64,000 bases of DNA from JAVEWJ01 sp034004605. GTDB lineage: Bacteria; Patescibacteriota; Gracilibacteria; UBA1369; LOWO2-01-FULL-3. The notes under the pieces were generated by a model. It saw nothing but the letters and a program-made list of their open reading frames with translations, searched no databases and was not told the origin of the DNA. Positions 49,481 to 57,372 of the stretch are shown here, piece after piece (position 1 is the first letter of the stretch; the number at the start of each line of letters is the position of its first letter). The position numbers and the translations under genes were made by a program. The DNA is taken from NCBI GenBank assembly GCA_034004605.1, contig JAVEWJ010000001.1:248001-312000 (forward strand), in the 5' to 3' direction.

Positions 49481-49496
49481 GTGGAATGGATTCCAC
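49481..49496. promoter_or_regulatory. Palindrome in the leader of the GC-rich orphan gene
   Basis: GTGGAAT-GG-ATTCCAC is a perfect 7-bp inverted repeat 15-30 bases past the -10 box and about 36 bases before the ATG. It could be a repressor site or, as RNA, a 6-bp hairpin with a TGGA loop. Confidence 0.5.
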
Positions 49497-49532
49497 TTGC
49501 TTTGAATGAACCACCAAGGAAAGGAGGAAACC

Positions 49533-49937
49533 ATGGTGGCTGCGATGAAGAGAAAGGGAACTGAGGTAAGCTTCAAACCGTTGACAGCTCTTAATCTGTA
49601 CACTGCGGTTTATCGTAGGTACAGAAGAAAAGCTGATAAGTCGCAACTGGCTTCCCTTCGATCGACTCTCGAGGCTCGGCGGTGTGACCTTCTGCTTGAG
49701 TCAAGGGTTGATCAGATGCAAGTCCTCGTAATTGAGGCTTGCAAGGAGGCGTTGGTCGGGGCGACTGAATACAGGTTTGAAGTCGTGGGTATCTTTTCTC
49801 CACGACAGAAGAGGGAGTATCCTGAGACGATACTCAAATGGGTCGATAGGTTCGTCGAAGAGGGGTTGTTGGCGAGGGTGGTTCGGTCTTACCGAGCTGG
49901 TAACAGAATCACTGCTTTGATCGAGATAAGCTGGTGA
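49533..49937 (+). CDS. GC-rich orphan hypothetical protein
   Basis: A 134-residue basic, soluble protein with no family I recognise. The N-terminal half is Arg/Lys-rich and helical (NLYTAVYRRYRRKADKSQLASLRSTLEARRCDLL), and the C-terminal half alternates strands and helices (YRFEVVGIFSPRQKREYPETILKWVDRFVEEGLLARVVRS), recalling winged-helix or nucleic-acid-binding proteins, but this is a guess. The ATG at 49533 is preferred to the one at 49506 because AGGAGG lies five bases before it. The base composition is clearly richer in GC than its neighbours and comparable only to 3901-4671. It has its own promoter, leader palindrome and terminator, suggesting a self-contained acquired unit. Confidence 0.7.
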   Translation: MVAAMKRKGTEVSFKPLTALNLYTAVYRRYRRKADKSQLASLRSTLEARRCDLLLESRVDQMQVLVIEACKEALVGATEYRFEVVGIFSPRQKREYPETILKWVDRFVEEGLLARVVRSYRAGNRITALIEISW

Positions 49938-49960
49938 TTCGTGACAAATCCCTCAAGGTC

Positions 49961-50001
49961 AAGGAGAGTTTATGCGAATTTCTGCAAAGGCTCTCCTTTT
50001 T
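49961..50001 (+). terminator. Terminator after the GC-rich orphan gene
   Basis: AAGGAGAG (49961-49968) / CTCTCCTT (49991-49998) with a 22-base loop that may add a short inner stem, followed by TTT. Confidence 0.65.
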
Positions 50002-50018
50002 ATTTGTAGAAAATTTAA

Positions 50019-52298
50019 TTAATCCAGGTCGTCGGGTGGGATGTTTAAATAATCGTAAAGAAATTCCGCCACTTCTTTGAAGGCCGGTGTGACTGTTGCT
50101 TCGGACCATTCGGAAATTTTCGGGTAGTCGAGTTTTACTATCGCTACCCATGAAGGATCAGATATCGGGCCGAATCCGGCGAAGGTTGTAATTGTGGTTC
50201 CGGCTCCGCTTAAAGCTTTTCCGTGTTTGTATGTTTGTGAGGTTCCCGTTTTTCCGGCCATGAAATATCCCGGGATTTTTGCTTTGTTTGCAAATCCTGT
50301 TTCCACTGAATTGGCAAGCATCGCAATCATTTTGAGTGATGTTTCTTCTTTGAGTACTCTTCTTACTTCTCTGGGTTCCGTTTTTGTGATGCTTCCGTCT
50401 TCGTGTCTTATTTCAGAGACAATGTGCGGTTGCATCAAAATGCCTCCGTTTGCAATTACGCTGTATGCGTTTGCCATTTGGAGCATATTTACCGTAATTC
50501 CTTGTCCGAATGCATGAGTGGCAAGTTCCGATTCCGTCCAATTATCGTAGTCGTCGATTTTTCCTTTGATTTCACTTGCAAATTCAATATCTGTTTTGTC
50601 CATGAATCCGAATTTTTCCATATATTTGTAAAATAGGGCAGGTCCCATTTGTTTTGCTACAAAGGTCATTCCTGTATTTAGAGAAAAGGCGAGAACGGTT
50701 CGCATATCTACAAGGCCCATATATCTGTCGGCGTTTTTGATTTCGAAGTCGTATTTTTGAGTGTATTTATTGAAGTCTACTCCAATCGGGCCTATGTCGT
50801 TGTATTTCGTGTCCGGGGTAACGTCTCCGTCGTCGATTGCGATTGCCATTGCGATCGCCTTAAATACTGATCCGGGTTCGTAAGGCCATGCAACCGTTTT
50901 ATTGTGATAGACTTCGGGGCCTACAAAGTTTTCATATCTGTAAAATCTTTTTTTGCCGTCTTTGTCTGTTTCTTCGAATACCAAATAATATGAAAGCGTT
51001 TGTTCGTTGGTGTAAAATTTGTAGACTCCTTTGTCTTTTGTTTCGATTAGCCGTGCTTTTTCTTCGTCGGAAAATGAGATTTCCACTTTATTGAATACTT
51101 CTCCAAAATTGTTCGGATCGAATGTGGGATAGTGCGACATTGCCATTATTTCTCCGTTTTTCGGGTTCATTATGAGTATTTGGCCGCTGTCCGCTTGAGT
51201 GTGTCTGACATGTTTTTTTATGATTTCATCCATTTTCATTTGAATTGATCTATCTATGGTAAGCACAATGTCGTCTCCGTCTTTTGCAGGCTTTATCGAT
51301 GAATCTCCGACTGTGATTTGTCTTCCGATTGAGTCTTTTTTTGATAAAAATTCTCCGGCGATTCCGGCCAGTGTTTTATCGAATGTGTTTTCAATACCGT
51401 ATTGGCCTTTGTTTGCTCTGTCGATGTATCCGATTATTTGCGCGCCCAGAGAGCCTTCCGGGTAATATCTGAAATATTCTTCTTGGAGTTTTATTCCTTT
51501 CCATTTTTCTTTGTCTTCTTTTATGAATCCGATTATTTGTTCGGAAATATCGGCTTTTACTTTTCTTTTTAAAACGATGTATCTGTTTGCTCCTTTTAAT
51601 ATAGTTTCGAGTCTGCTTGGCGGAATTTGTATTTCCGATGCGATTTCCAGGGCTGTCTTTTTTGGATTAGTAATTAGTGGCGGATAAGCGTAAAGGGAGT
51701 TTTGAACGATTTCAACTCCGGCTACGGATTTATTTAAGAGTAATTCTTTTTGCTCGGGAGTGAGTTCTTTTACAAGCAAAATTTCCTTTCTTTGTTTTTC
51801 CGAAAGTTTTTCTATTAAAGTTATTTTATAAGATTCTTCGAGTTCTATGTCCGTTTTTTCTTTTGTTTGTTTGTCGTATTCTTCTTGAGTTAATTCGTTG
51901 TTTAATAGCTTTGGATAGAGATCGTTTTTAAGTTTTTGGATTTTTTCCGTTTCGATTGCTCTTTCTTCTTCAAGGGAAAAAAGAAGAGGGGCAAGCTTTG
52001 TGCCAATCGTAATCGGGTCTTCAATAAGGGCGGGGTCTGCATAAATCATGTCCAGAGTCGTGTTTGTTGCGAGAAAAAATTCTTCGCCGGAGTGTTTGTC
52101 TTTTATTAAAATTTCGCCTCTTTGCGCGGGAAGTTCCATTATTCCTTGCTGATTTTTTGTCGCTATTTCGAGGTAATATGAATGTTTTAAAACTTGGAGC
52201 GAGAAAAGTTTTAAAATAATTATTAGTGTGATAATTGAACATATCCCAATAAGAACACGGTATCTGTCAATTTTTATGTTGAATTGTTTTTTTGGCAT
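50019..52298 (-). CDS. Class B penicillin-binding protein (FtsI/PBP2 type)
   Basis: A 759-residue peptidoglycan transpeptidase. One N-terminal membrane helix (about 14-37) is followed by a large non-catalytic part with a charged helical insertion (about 105-195, ERAIETEKIQKLKNDL to TPEQKELLLNKS) and the PBP dimer region. The transpeptidase motifs are all present: Ser477-x-x-Lys480 (EPGSVFKAI), Ser539-x-Asn541 (FSLNTG) and Lys683-Thr-Gly (GKTGTSQ). A PASTA domain is not seen. It is likely FtsI- or PBP2-like; without neighbours of the division or rod operon the choice cannot be made. Its stop lies 82 bases from the GC-rich orphan gene, convergently, and it is divergent from the M16 protease gene. 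Confidence 0.93.
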   Translation of the reverse strand: MPKKQFNIKIDRYRVLIGICSIITLIIILKLFSLQVLKHSYYLEIATKNQQGIMELPAQRGEILIKDKHSGEEFFLATNTTLDMIYADPALIEDPITIGTKLAPLLFSLEEERAIETEKIQKLKNDLYPKLLNNELTQEEYDKQTKEKTDIELEESYKITLIEKLSEKQRKEILLVKELTPEQKELLLNKSVAGVEIVQNSLYAYPPLITNPKKTALEIASEIQIPPSRLETILKGANRYIVLKRKVKADISEQIIGFIKEDKEKWKGIKLQEEYFRYYPEGSLGAQIIGYIDRANKGQYGIENTFDKTLAGIAGEFLSKKDSIGRQITVGDSSIKPAKDGDDIVLTIDRSIQMKMDEIIKKHVRHTQADSGQILIMNPKNGEIMAMSHYPTFDPNNFGEVFNKVEISFSDEEKARLIETKDKGVYKFYTNEQTLSYYLVFEETDKDGKKRFYRYENFVGPEVYHNKTVAWPYEPGSVFKAIAMAIAIDDGDVTPDTKYNDIGPIGVDFNKYTQKYDFEIKNADRYMGLVDMRTVLAFSLNTGMTFVAKQMGPALFYKYMEKFGFMDKTDIEFASEIKGKIDDYDNWTESELATHAFGQGITVNMLQMANAYSVIANGGILMQPHIVSEIRHEDGSITKTEPREVRRVLKEETSLKMIAMLANSVETGFANKAKIPGYFMAGKTGTSQTYKHGKALSGAGTTITTFAGFGPISDPSWVAIVKLDYPKISEWSEATVTPAFKEVAEFLYDYLNIPPDDLD

Positions 52299-52306
52299 TT
52301 TTGCTC

Positions 52307-52333
52307 TTGATTTTCAAGAAGTTGTGCTAGTAT
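52307..52333 (+). promoter_or_regulatory. Promoter of the M16 protease gene
   Basis: TTGATT (52307-52312), a 15-base spacer and TAGTAT (52328-52333) with a TGC extension, 44 bases before the ATG. Confidence 0.45.
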
Positions 52334-52376
52334 TTTTGCATCAAATTCGGGCAAAGGTAAATATTAAATTCAATTT

Positions 52377-53645
52377 ATGTTTAGAAAAACAACTTTACAA
52401 AACGGCCTTCGGGTTCTTACAAAAAAGCTTCCCGGTACCGCTTCGGTGACTGTATTGGTACTTGTGGGCGCTGGTTGCAGATATGAAAACGACCAAATTC
52501 GGGGACTATCGCATTTTTTGGAGCATATGTTTTTCAAAGGTGCATCACGTTATAAAAATGCAAAGGAGGTGTCGGAGGCTATAGATAGCGTGGGAGGAAT
52601 TTTTAATGCTTTTACGGGAAAAGAATATGCGGGATATTTTGTGAAAGTGGCGAGTGAACATATGAAGGTGGCGGTGGATGTGCTTTCGGATATGCTTGTG
52701 AACTCAAAATTTAAACAAGAAGAAGTGGATAAGGAAAGGGGAGTGATTTTGGAAGAGTATAATATGTATCAGGATACACCCATGTATCAGATTGGTTGGA
52801 CTTTTGAAAATTTGGTTTTCGGGGATCAGCCGCTTGGATGGGATGAAATCGGTACAAAAGAGTTTATAAAAAAAGCTTCGCATAAGCATTTTGTGGATTA
52901 TTTCGAGAAACTTTACACTCCCGATAATGCGGTGGTGGCGATTTGCGGTGATGTGGATCACAAAGAGGCTACAGAGATGATTTCAGATTTTTTCGAAATG
53001 GATAATGAGAGAAAGGCTTACAATTTTGAGCCTCTTAAAGAGATTTCGACTGATAAAATTTGTTTGGTTGAAAAGAAAACGGAGCAAGCTCATTTGGCAC
53101 TCGGCTTTCCGGGGCTTTCGGAAACGCATGAAGACCACTACGCTTTGATGCTTCTTTCTGCGATTTTGGGAGGAGGAATGAGTTCAAGACTTTTTTTGGC
53201 GGTGAGAGAGGCTAAGGGACTTGCTTATTATATAAAAATGAGTACCGATGATTATATAGACGGAGGTACTTTTGCGGCTTTTGCCGGAGTGGATTTGAAA
53301 AGAATCGATGATGCGATTTCAAGTATCGTTGACGAGTATAAAAAGGTCGTGGAAGAGGGGGTTACTGAAAAGGAACTTTCTAAGGCAAAGGCTTATTTAA
53401 AAGGAAAAATCGTGTTGTCGCTTGAGGACAGCGAGGAATATTCGCATTATTTGGCAAAGTACGAGCTTCTTCACGGAGAGGCTCATGATCCGGATTATTA
53501 TTTGAAGAGACTTGAGAAAGTGACTCTTTCGGACATTAATCGGGTTATTAAAAACATTATGGTGGCTGATAAAATGAAACTCGCTGTGATCGGTCCTTAT
53601 AATGCCGAAGACAAGGCGAGATTTGAAAAATTACTTAATTTTTAA
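52377..53645 (+). CDS. M16 family zinc protease
   Basis: A 422-residue single-chain M16 peptidase (processing-peptidase/PqqL type). The inverted zinc motif HxxEH is at 46-50 (HFLEHMFFKGASRY) and the downstream glutamate lies in ERGVILEEYNMYQD. The second half holds the substrate-binding GGGMSSRLFLAVREAKGLAY motif. The protein has no signal peptide, so it is likely cytoplasmic or membrane-associated. It starts a plus-strand run with ndk (10 bases on) and the transketolase-like genes. Function could be peptide turnover; the real substrate is unknown. Confidence 0.93.
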   Translation: MFRKTTLQNGLRVLTKKLPGTASVTVLVLVGAGCRYENDQIRGLSHFLEHMFFKGASRYKNAKEVSEAIDSVGGIFNAFTGKEYAGYFVKVASEHMKVAVDVLSDMLVNSKFKQEEVDKERGVILEEYNMYQDTPMYQIGWTFENLVFGDQPLGWDEIGTKEFIKKASHKHFVDYFEKLYTPDNAVVAICGDVDHKEATEMISDFFEMDNERKAYNFEPLKEISTDKICLVEKKTEQAHLALGFPGLSETHEDHYALMLLSAILGGGMSSRLFLAVREAKGLAYYIKMSTDDYIDGGTFAAFAGVDLKRIDDAISSIVDEYKKVVEEGVTEKELSKAKAYLKGKIVLSLEDSEEYSHYLAKYELLHGEAHDPDYYLKRLEKVTLSDINRVIKNIMVADKMKLAVIGPYNAEDKARFEKLLNF

Positions 53646-53655
53646 CTTTACAAAT

Positions 53656-54141
53656 ATGGAATTCAGCGGTGTAAAAGAAAAGACCTTGGTGCTCGTGAAA
53701 CCCGATGCTATTCAAAGAGGGCTAATCGGTAAAATCGTTACAAGGTTTGAGGTGAAGGGGCTTAAATTGGTGGGTATGAAGATGATGACACTAAACGATG
53801 CGGTTCTTCAGGATCATTATTCTCATTTAGTGGATAAGCCATTTTTCGGTGGTCTTGCAAAATTTATGCAAAGCACACCTGTAATTGCAATTTGTTGGGA
53901 AGGTCTTGAGGTCGTTGATACGGTTCGAAAAATCGTAGGTATCACTAAAGCTAGACAAGCTGAGGCTGGGTCAATCAGAGGTGACTTTGCCATGAGTGTG
54001 TCTTGTAATGTGATTCACGCTTCCGATTCAGTAGAAAATGCGATGAAAGAGGTGCTTCGATTTTTCAGCCCGGAAGAAATTCATTCTTATGATAAGTCCG
54101 AGTATATGCATGTATATGCGGATGATGAGTTAAACAGCTAA
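53656..54141 (+). CDS. ndk: Nucleoside diphosphate kinase
   Basis: A 161-residue NDK that transfers the gamma-phosphate among nucleoside triphosphates through a phosphohistidine. Catalytic His121 sits in the family signature NVIHASDSVENAMKE, the nucleotide-binding segment KTLVLVKPDAIQRGLIGKI is at the N-terminus, and RGDFAM precedes the active site. The protein is about 20 residues longer than the common form because of an insertion and the C-terminal tail YMHVYADDELNS. The ATG at 53656 was chosen since it begins just before the first conserved strand. It ends 10 bases before the transketolase-like N gene. Confidence 0.96.
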   Translation: MEFSGVKEKTLVLVKPDAIQRGLIGKIVTRFEVKGLKLVGMKMMTLNDAVLQDHYSHLVDKPFFGGLAKFMQSTPVIAICWEGLEVVDTVRKIVGITKARQAEAGSIRGDFAMSVSCNVIHASDSVENAMKEVLRFFSPEEIHSYDKSEYMHVYADDELNS

Positions 54142-54150
54142 ATTTTTCCG

Positions 54151-54978
54151 ATGAAAACCGCAGAGCTCAAACAAAAGGCCTTAAGTGTGAGGCTTATTGC
54201 TTTAAACGCGATACAAAAATCCGGTGTTTTAGGTGTTGGTGCTGCTATGAGTTCGGTTGAAATTTTGGTTTCTTTGTATTTTGGGGATATTAACATGAAA
54301 CAGGTTCTTTCTGTTTCGCCTTTTAAACCCGGATGGGATGGACAGGATTATTTTGTCCTAGGAAAGGGCGAAGCAACCCCGGTGCTTTATGCCATTTTAG
54401 CGGATAAGGGGTTTTTCGATGAAAGCGAGCTTAGGTTTTTTTCTCAGGTAAATTCTTTTTTGCAGGCGCGGCCTTTTTTTAAAGTGCCGGGGATTTGCAT
54501 ATCAACATTGTCATCTTCTCATGCTCTTTCTCAAGCGCTTGGTATTGCTTTGGCGCTAAAAAGTGAGAAGAAAAACAACAATGTTTTTTGTATGATTGAC
54601 GCTTGCGATTTTCAAAATGGTCAGATTTTTGAAGCCATGACTGTTGCAAGTCATCATAAACTTAATAATTTGATAATGATCGTGGACGACTCTTCTTTGC
54701 AGAGTGAGGGTCCTATTCGCTCGGTTGTTGATGTCGGCTTTTTACAAAATAAAATTGATAGTTTTGGATGGCAAGTATATAGGGTTGTTGATGGGCATGA
54801 TTTTGATGAAATTATAAACGCTTTTTCGAAAAGTCTTAATGTCGTTCGCAGGCCCGTTTGTATTTGGTGTAATACGGTAACTGGAAAAGGAATATCTCTT
54901 CTTGAAGGTAAGGAGGGATATTTTAATGCTCCGCTTAGTGAAAATGAATATAATTTGATTAGTCAATCTTTAAAATGA
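54151..54978 (+). CDS. Transketolase N-terminal-subunit homologue lacking catalytic motifs
   Basis: A 275-residue homologue of the N-terminal (TPP-binding) half of split transketolases. The overall order of blocks is preserved, but nearly every key residue is changed. SKGHA is GKGEA, the GHPD histidine is lost (QARPF), the SLGQG/SLGHG loop is LSSSHA, the metal-binding GDGE is DACD (VFCMIDACDFQNGQ), the second metal ligand Asn in DRNGLQ is Ser (DDSSLQ), and the late HG histidine is gone (YFNAPL). The frame is intact. Its stop overlaps the start of the partner gene by 4 bases. It lies in a cluster with the C-subunit homologue, rpiB and rpe. It is either a pseudoenzyme or a very divergent enzyme with another activity. 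Confidence 0.85.
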   Translation: MKTAELKQKALSVRLIALNAIQKSGVLGVGAAMSSVEILVSLYFGDINMKQVLSVSPFKPGWDGQDYFVLGKGEATPVLYAILADKGFFDESELRFFSQVNSFLQARPFFKVPGICISTLSSSHALSQALGIALALKSEKKNNNVFCMIDACDFQNGQIFEAMTVASHHKLNNLIMIVDDSSLQSEGPIRSVVDVGFLQNKIDSFGWQVYRVVDGHDFDEIINAFSKSLNVVRRPVCIWCNTVTGKGISLLEGKEGYFNAPLSENEYNLISQSLK

Positions 54979-55877
54979 TAGGAGGAAATTATAATATTGG
55001 AGCTTTTTTAAATTCTTTGTCCAAAAAGACGAAGAATTTTGCTGTCTTTAATTCTTTGCTTAAAAAAGAGCTTTGTCTTGAAGAATTTATGAAAACGAAC
55101 GAGGACAGATATTTTGATTTTGGGAACGGCATATCAAGTATGTTTTCTGTGGCTTCGGGTTTTTCGGCTAGAGGAAAGACACCGATTTTGTTTGGGTATT
55201 CGGATTTGATTATATCCAGAGCCTACGATCAGATAAGAAATGATTTTTGTTTGAACAATATGAATGTGAGAATTGTGGGTGTCGGTTCCGGTTTTGATAA
55301 CGGTCTTCGAGGTGGCGCCCATCAATTTTTTGAGGAAGTGGGAATTTTAAGCGGTCTTTTTAATATGAAAATTTACTCTCCTTCCAGTTTGAGTGGGCTT
55401 TACGGCTTGTTGGAAAGATCCATGGGAGATTTCGGTCCTGTTTATTTCAGGCTTCCTTTGTCGCTTCCAGATGAATTAGTGCTTGAGCCGGTGGTTTTTG
55501 ATAGAGATTTTTCCAATGAAATAGTAATTATTACTTATGGGAAAATGGTGGAAGTTGCAAAAGAAGTGGTAACTTTGTTTAAAGAGGATGGAGTGTCTAT
55601 AAGTTTGTTAAGTGTTGATGAGGTTTTTCCTTTTAATTACAGAAAATTTCAGCCTTTACTATTTGCGAAAAATGTTTTTTTGATAGAAGATCAGAATAGA
55701 AATGGACTTTTTTCGGAAATTTCCAGAAGTCTTGTTTTGTCCGGAGAGAAAGCCAGTATTCATTTTTTGGGTATCCAGGGTAGGTTTTCCGAATCGGGAA
55801 AGCCTCTTAATCTTATGAAAAAGTATGAATTGGACTTTTTATCTTTGTATGGAAAAATTAAGGAAAAACTGGTATAA
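54975..55877 (+). CDS. Transketolase C-terminal-subunit homologue lacking the catalytic glutamate
   Basis: A 300-residue homologue of the pyrimidine-binding and C-terminal half of transketolase. Preserved blocks are SVASGFSARGKTPILFGYSDL, RAYDQIRNDFC, GGAHQFFEEVGIL (the THQ histidine kept) and YFRLPLS. The block that normally reads GIAEQNM, containing the TPP-activating glutamate, reads GNGISSMF, so the glutamate is absent. The start overlaps the N-subunit stop by 4 bases (ATGA), so the two chains are co-translated and probably form the usual heterodimer. With both chains decayed in the same cofactor site, loss of transketolase chemistry with retention of the fold is the simplest reading. Confidence 0.85.
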   Translation: MIGGNYNIGAFLNSLSKKTKNFAVFNSLLKKELCLEEFMKTNEDRYFDFGNGISSMFSVASGFSARGKTPILFGYSDLIISRAYDQIRNDFCLNNMNVRIVGVGSGFDNGLRGGAHQFFEEVGILSGLFNMKIYSPSSLSGLYGLLERSMGDFGPVYFRLPLSLPDELVLEPVVFDRDFSNEIVIITYGKMVEVAKEVVTLFKEDGVSISLLSVDEVFPFNYRKFQPLLFAKNVFLIEDQNRNGLFSEISRSLVLSGEKASIHFLGIQGRFSESGKPLNLMKKYELDFLSLYGKIKEKLV

Positions 55878-55903
55878 TTGTGTGATAATTTAAAACAAAA
55901 ACT

Positions 55904-56362
55904 ATGCTTCAAACAAAAGAAAAACCTGTGATTTATATTGGTAGTGACCATGCCGGATATTCTGTAAAGCCTGAGCTTAAGTCTTTTTTGAAAGATAAGG
56001 GATATGATTTTACGGATCTCGGTACTTTTTCAGAGGAACCTTATGATTATCCAGATATTGCGAGGGAAGTGGCTGAAAAGGTTTTGGAGCGCCCCGGTTG
56101 TTTCGGTGTGGTGCTTTGCGGAAGCGGTATCGGTGTTGATATTGCTGCAAATAGAATTCGTGGCATTAGATGTGCAAATGTTCGAGATATTCAAATGGCA
56201 GAAATGGCTAGAAGACACAATGATTGCAATATGATTGCTCTTGGCGCCAGAGATCTTACAGTTGATCAGATGAAAGACTTTTTGGATAAATTTTTGAATA
56301 CGGAATTTGAAAGTGATCAGGAAAGGCATGTGAGAAGAGTTAAAAAACTTGATATGATTTAA
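55904..56362 (+). CDS. rpiB: Ribose-5-phosphate isomerase B
   Basis: A 152-residue member of the RpiB/LacAB family, interconverting ribose 5-phosphate and ribulose 5-phosphate. The family motifs are present: IGSDHAGY (Asp15, His16), the thiolate Cys72 in VVLCGSGIGVDIAANR, and RRHNDCNMIALGAR with the second histidine. Length is normal. It starts 26 bases after the transketolase-like C gene and ends one base before rpe, so the pentose-phosphate genes are one operon. LacA/LacB is excluded by the lack of a partner subunit and by context. Confidence 0.95.
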   Translation: MLQTKEKPVIYIGSDHAGYSVKPELKSFLKDKGYDFTDLGTFSEEPYDYPDIAREVAEKVLERPGCFGVVLCGSGIGVDIAANRIRGIRCANVRDIQMAEMARRHNDCNMIALGARDLTVDQMKDFLDKFLNTEFESDQERHVRRVKKLDMI

Positions 56363-56363
56363 T

Positions 56364-56996
56364 ATGAAAATTTTAGTTGCACCATCTATTTTGGCTTCAG
56401 ATTTCGGAAGACTTAATGAGGAAATTTCGACTGTTGAAAATGCAGGAGCTGATTTGCTCCATATTGATGTAATGGATGGAGTTTTTGTCCCAAATTTGTC
56501 TTTTGGTCTTCCTGTTTGTAAGTGTATTAATACAAAACTTCCTTTGGATGTCCATTTAATGGTAAAGGATCCAAGTCTTTTTATTGAAGGGTTTTCGAAA
56601 TTAAACACTTTGAGATTATATGTACATTTTGAAGGCAATTTTGATTTGAGGGAAATGCTTTTGGAAATTGTTGAAAACGGTATGAAAGCTGGTGTTGTTA
56701 TTAATCCTGAGACAGAAATTTCTTCGATTTTAGATGTTTTGGATGTTGCAGATAGTGTAATGATTATGGCTGTGAAGCCCGGTTTTGGTGGTCAAAAATT
56801 TCAAGAAAGTGTGCTTTTTAAAATTGAAGAACTTAGGGCTAGAAATTCCTTGATAAATATTGCAGTTGATGGAGGTATAAATAAAGAAACTTCAGAGCTT
56901 TGTAGAATGAAAGGGGCTAATATTATGGTGGCTGGTTCTTATATTTTCAATTCTTTGACAAGAGAATTGATGATTAAAAATTTAAGAGGAGAGTAG
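56364..56996 (+). CDS. rpe: Ribulose-phosphate 3-epimerase
   Basis: A 210-residue TIM-barrel enzyme converting ribulose 5-phosphate to xylulose 5-phosphate. The family landmarks are APSILASDFGRLNEE at the N-terminus, LLHIDVMDGVFVPNLSFG (metal-binding His and Asp), LDVHLMVKDP, VKPGFGGQKF and AVDGGINKET near the phosphate site. The protein is slightly shorter than the E. coli enzyme but complete. It follows rpiB by one base. Its product would normally be a substrate of transketolase, which makes the decayed transketolase pair upstream a puzzle. Confidence 0.96.
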   Translation: MKILVAPSILASDFGRLNEEISTVENAGADLLHIDVMDGVFVPNLSFGLPVCKCINTKLPLDVHLMVKDPSLFIEGFSKLNTLRLYVHFEGNFDLREMLLEIVENGMKAGVVINPETEISSILDVLDVADSVMIMAVKPGFGGQKFQESVLFKIEELRARNSLINIAVDGGINKETSELCRMKGANIMVAGSYIFNSLTRELMIKNLRGE

Positions 56997-57017
56997 AAAA
57001 GATTTACTTTTATGGTG

Positions 57018-57046
57018 TTGCTAATTTGTTTTAAATTTATTAGTAT
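57018..57046 (+). promoter_or_regulatory. Promoter of tRNA-Arg
   Basis: TTGCTA (57018-57023), a 17-base spacer and TAGTAT (57041-57046), 13 bases before the tRNA. Confidence 0.55.
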
Positions 57047-57059
57047 TTTTTTGTTGTAT

Positions 57060-57136
57060 GCGCCCGTAGCTCAGTTGGATAGAGCATCGGCTTGCGGAGC
57101 CGGGGGTCACAGGTTCAACTCCTGTCGGGCGTACCA
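57060..57136 (+). tRNA. tRNA-Arg (GCG)
   Basis: A 77-base tRNA with acceptor GCGCCCG / CGGGCGT (one G-T pair), discriminator A and encoded CCA. The D arm is GCTCAGTTGGATAGAGC and the anticodon loop TTGCGGA gives anticodon GCG. The T loop is TTCAACT. A GCG anticodon reads CGC/CGT directly instead of the usual modified ACG, so no inosine at position 34 is needed. Confidence 0.92.
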
Positions 57137-57158
57137 ATGATTATTTAAAAAAATATTT

Positions 57159-57371
57159 ATGTCAGTAAGTGTAATATTAAAAAACAATTCTTCTGCTCCT
57201 GTGGAATTGGATTTGATTGATTTTTATGGTGGAAACTTTAAGGCTTTTATTGAACCTGGAATGGCTCAAAATCACACATTGATGGAAGGAAGTGATGTCG
57301 TTTTGGCAGGAAAGGTTGTATATAAAATTGGCTTAAATGATGCTAATAAGGAAATTGTTGTAGCTGAATAG
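57159..57371 (+). CDS. Small hypothetical protein
   Basis: A 70-residue soluble protein predicted to be mostly beta strand (VSVILKNNSSAPVELDLIDFYGG, VLAGKVVYKIGLNDANKEIVVAE). It has no cysteines, no signal peptide and no recognised family. The ATG lies 22 bases after the tRNA-Arg CCA, so it may be transcribed with the tRNA. Its stop is 1 base from the stop of the convergent phosphatase gene. Codon use is like its neighbours, which supports a real gene; function unknown. Confidence 0.65.
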   Translation: MSVSVILKNNSSAPVELDLIDFYGGNFKAFIEPGMAQNHTLMEGSDVVLAGKVVYKIGLNDANKEIVVAE

Positions 57372-57372
57372 T

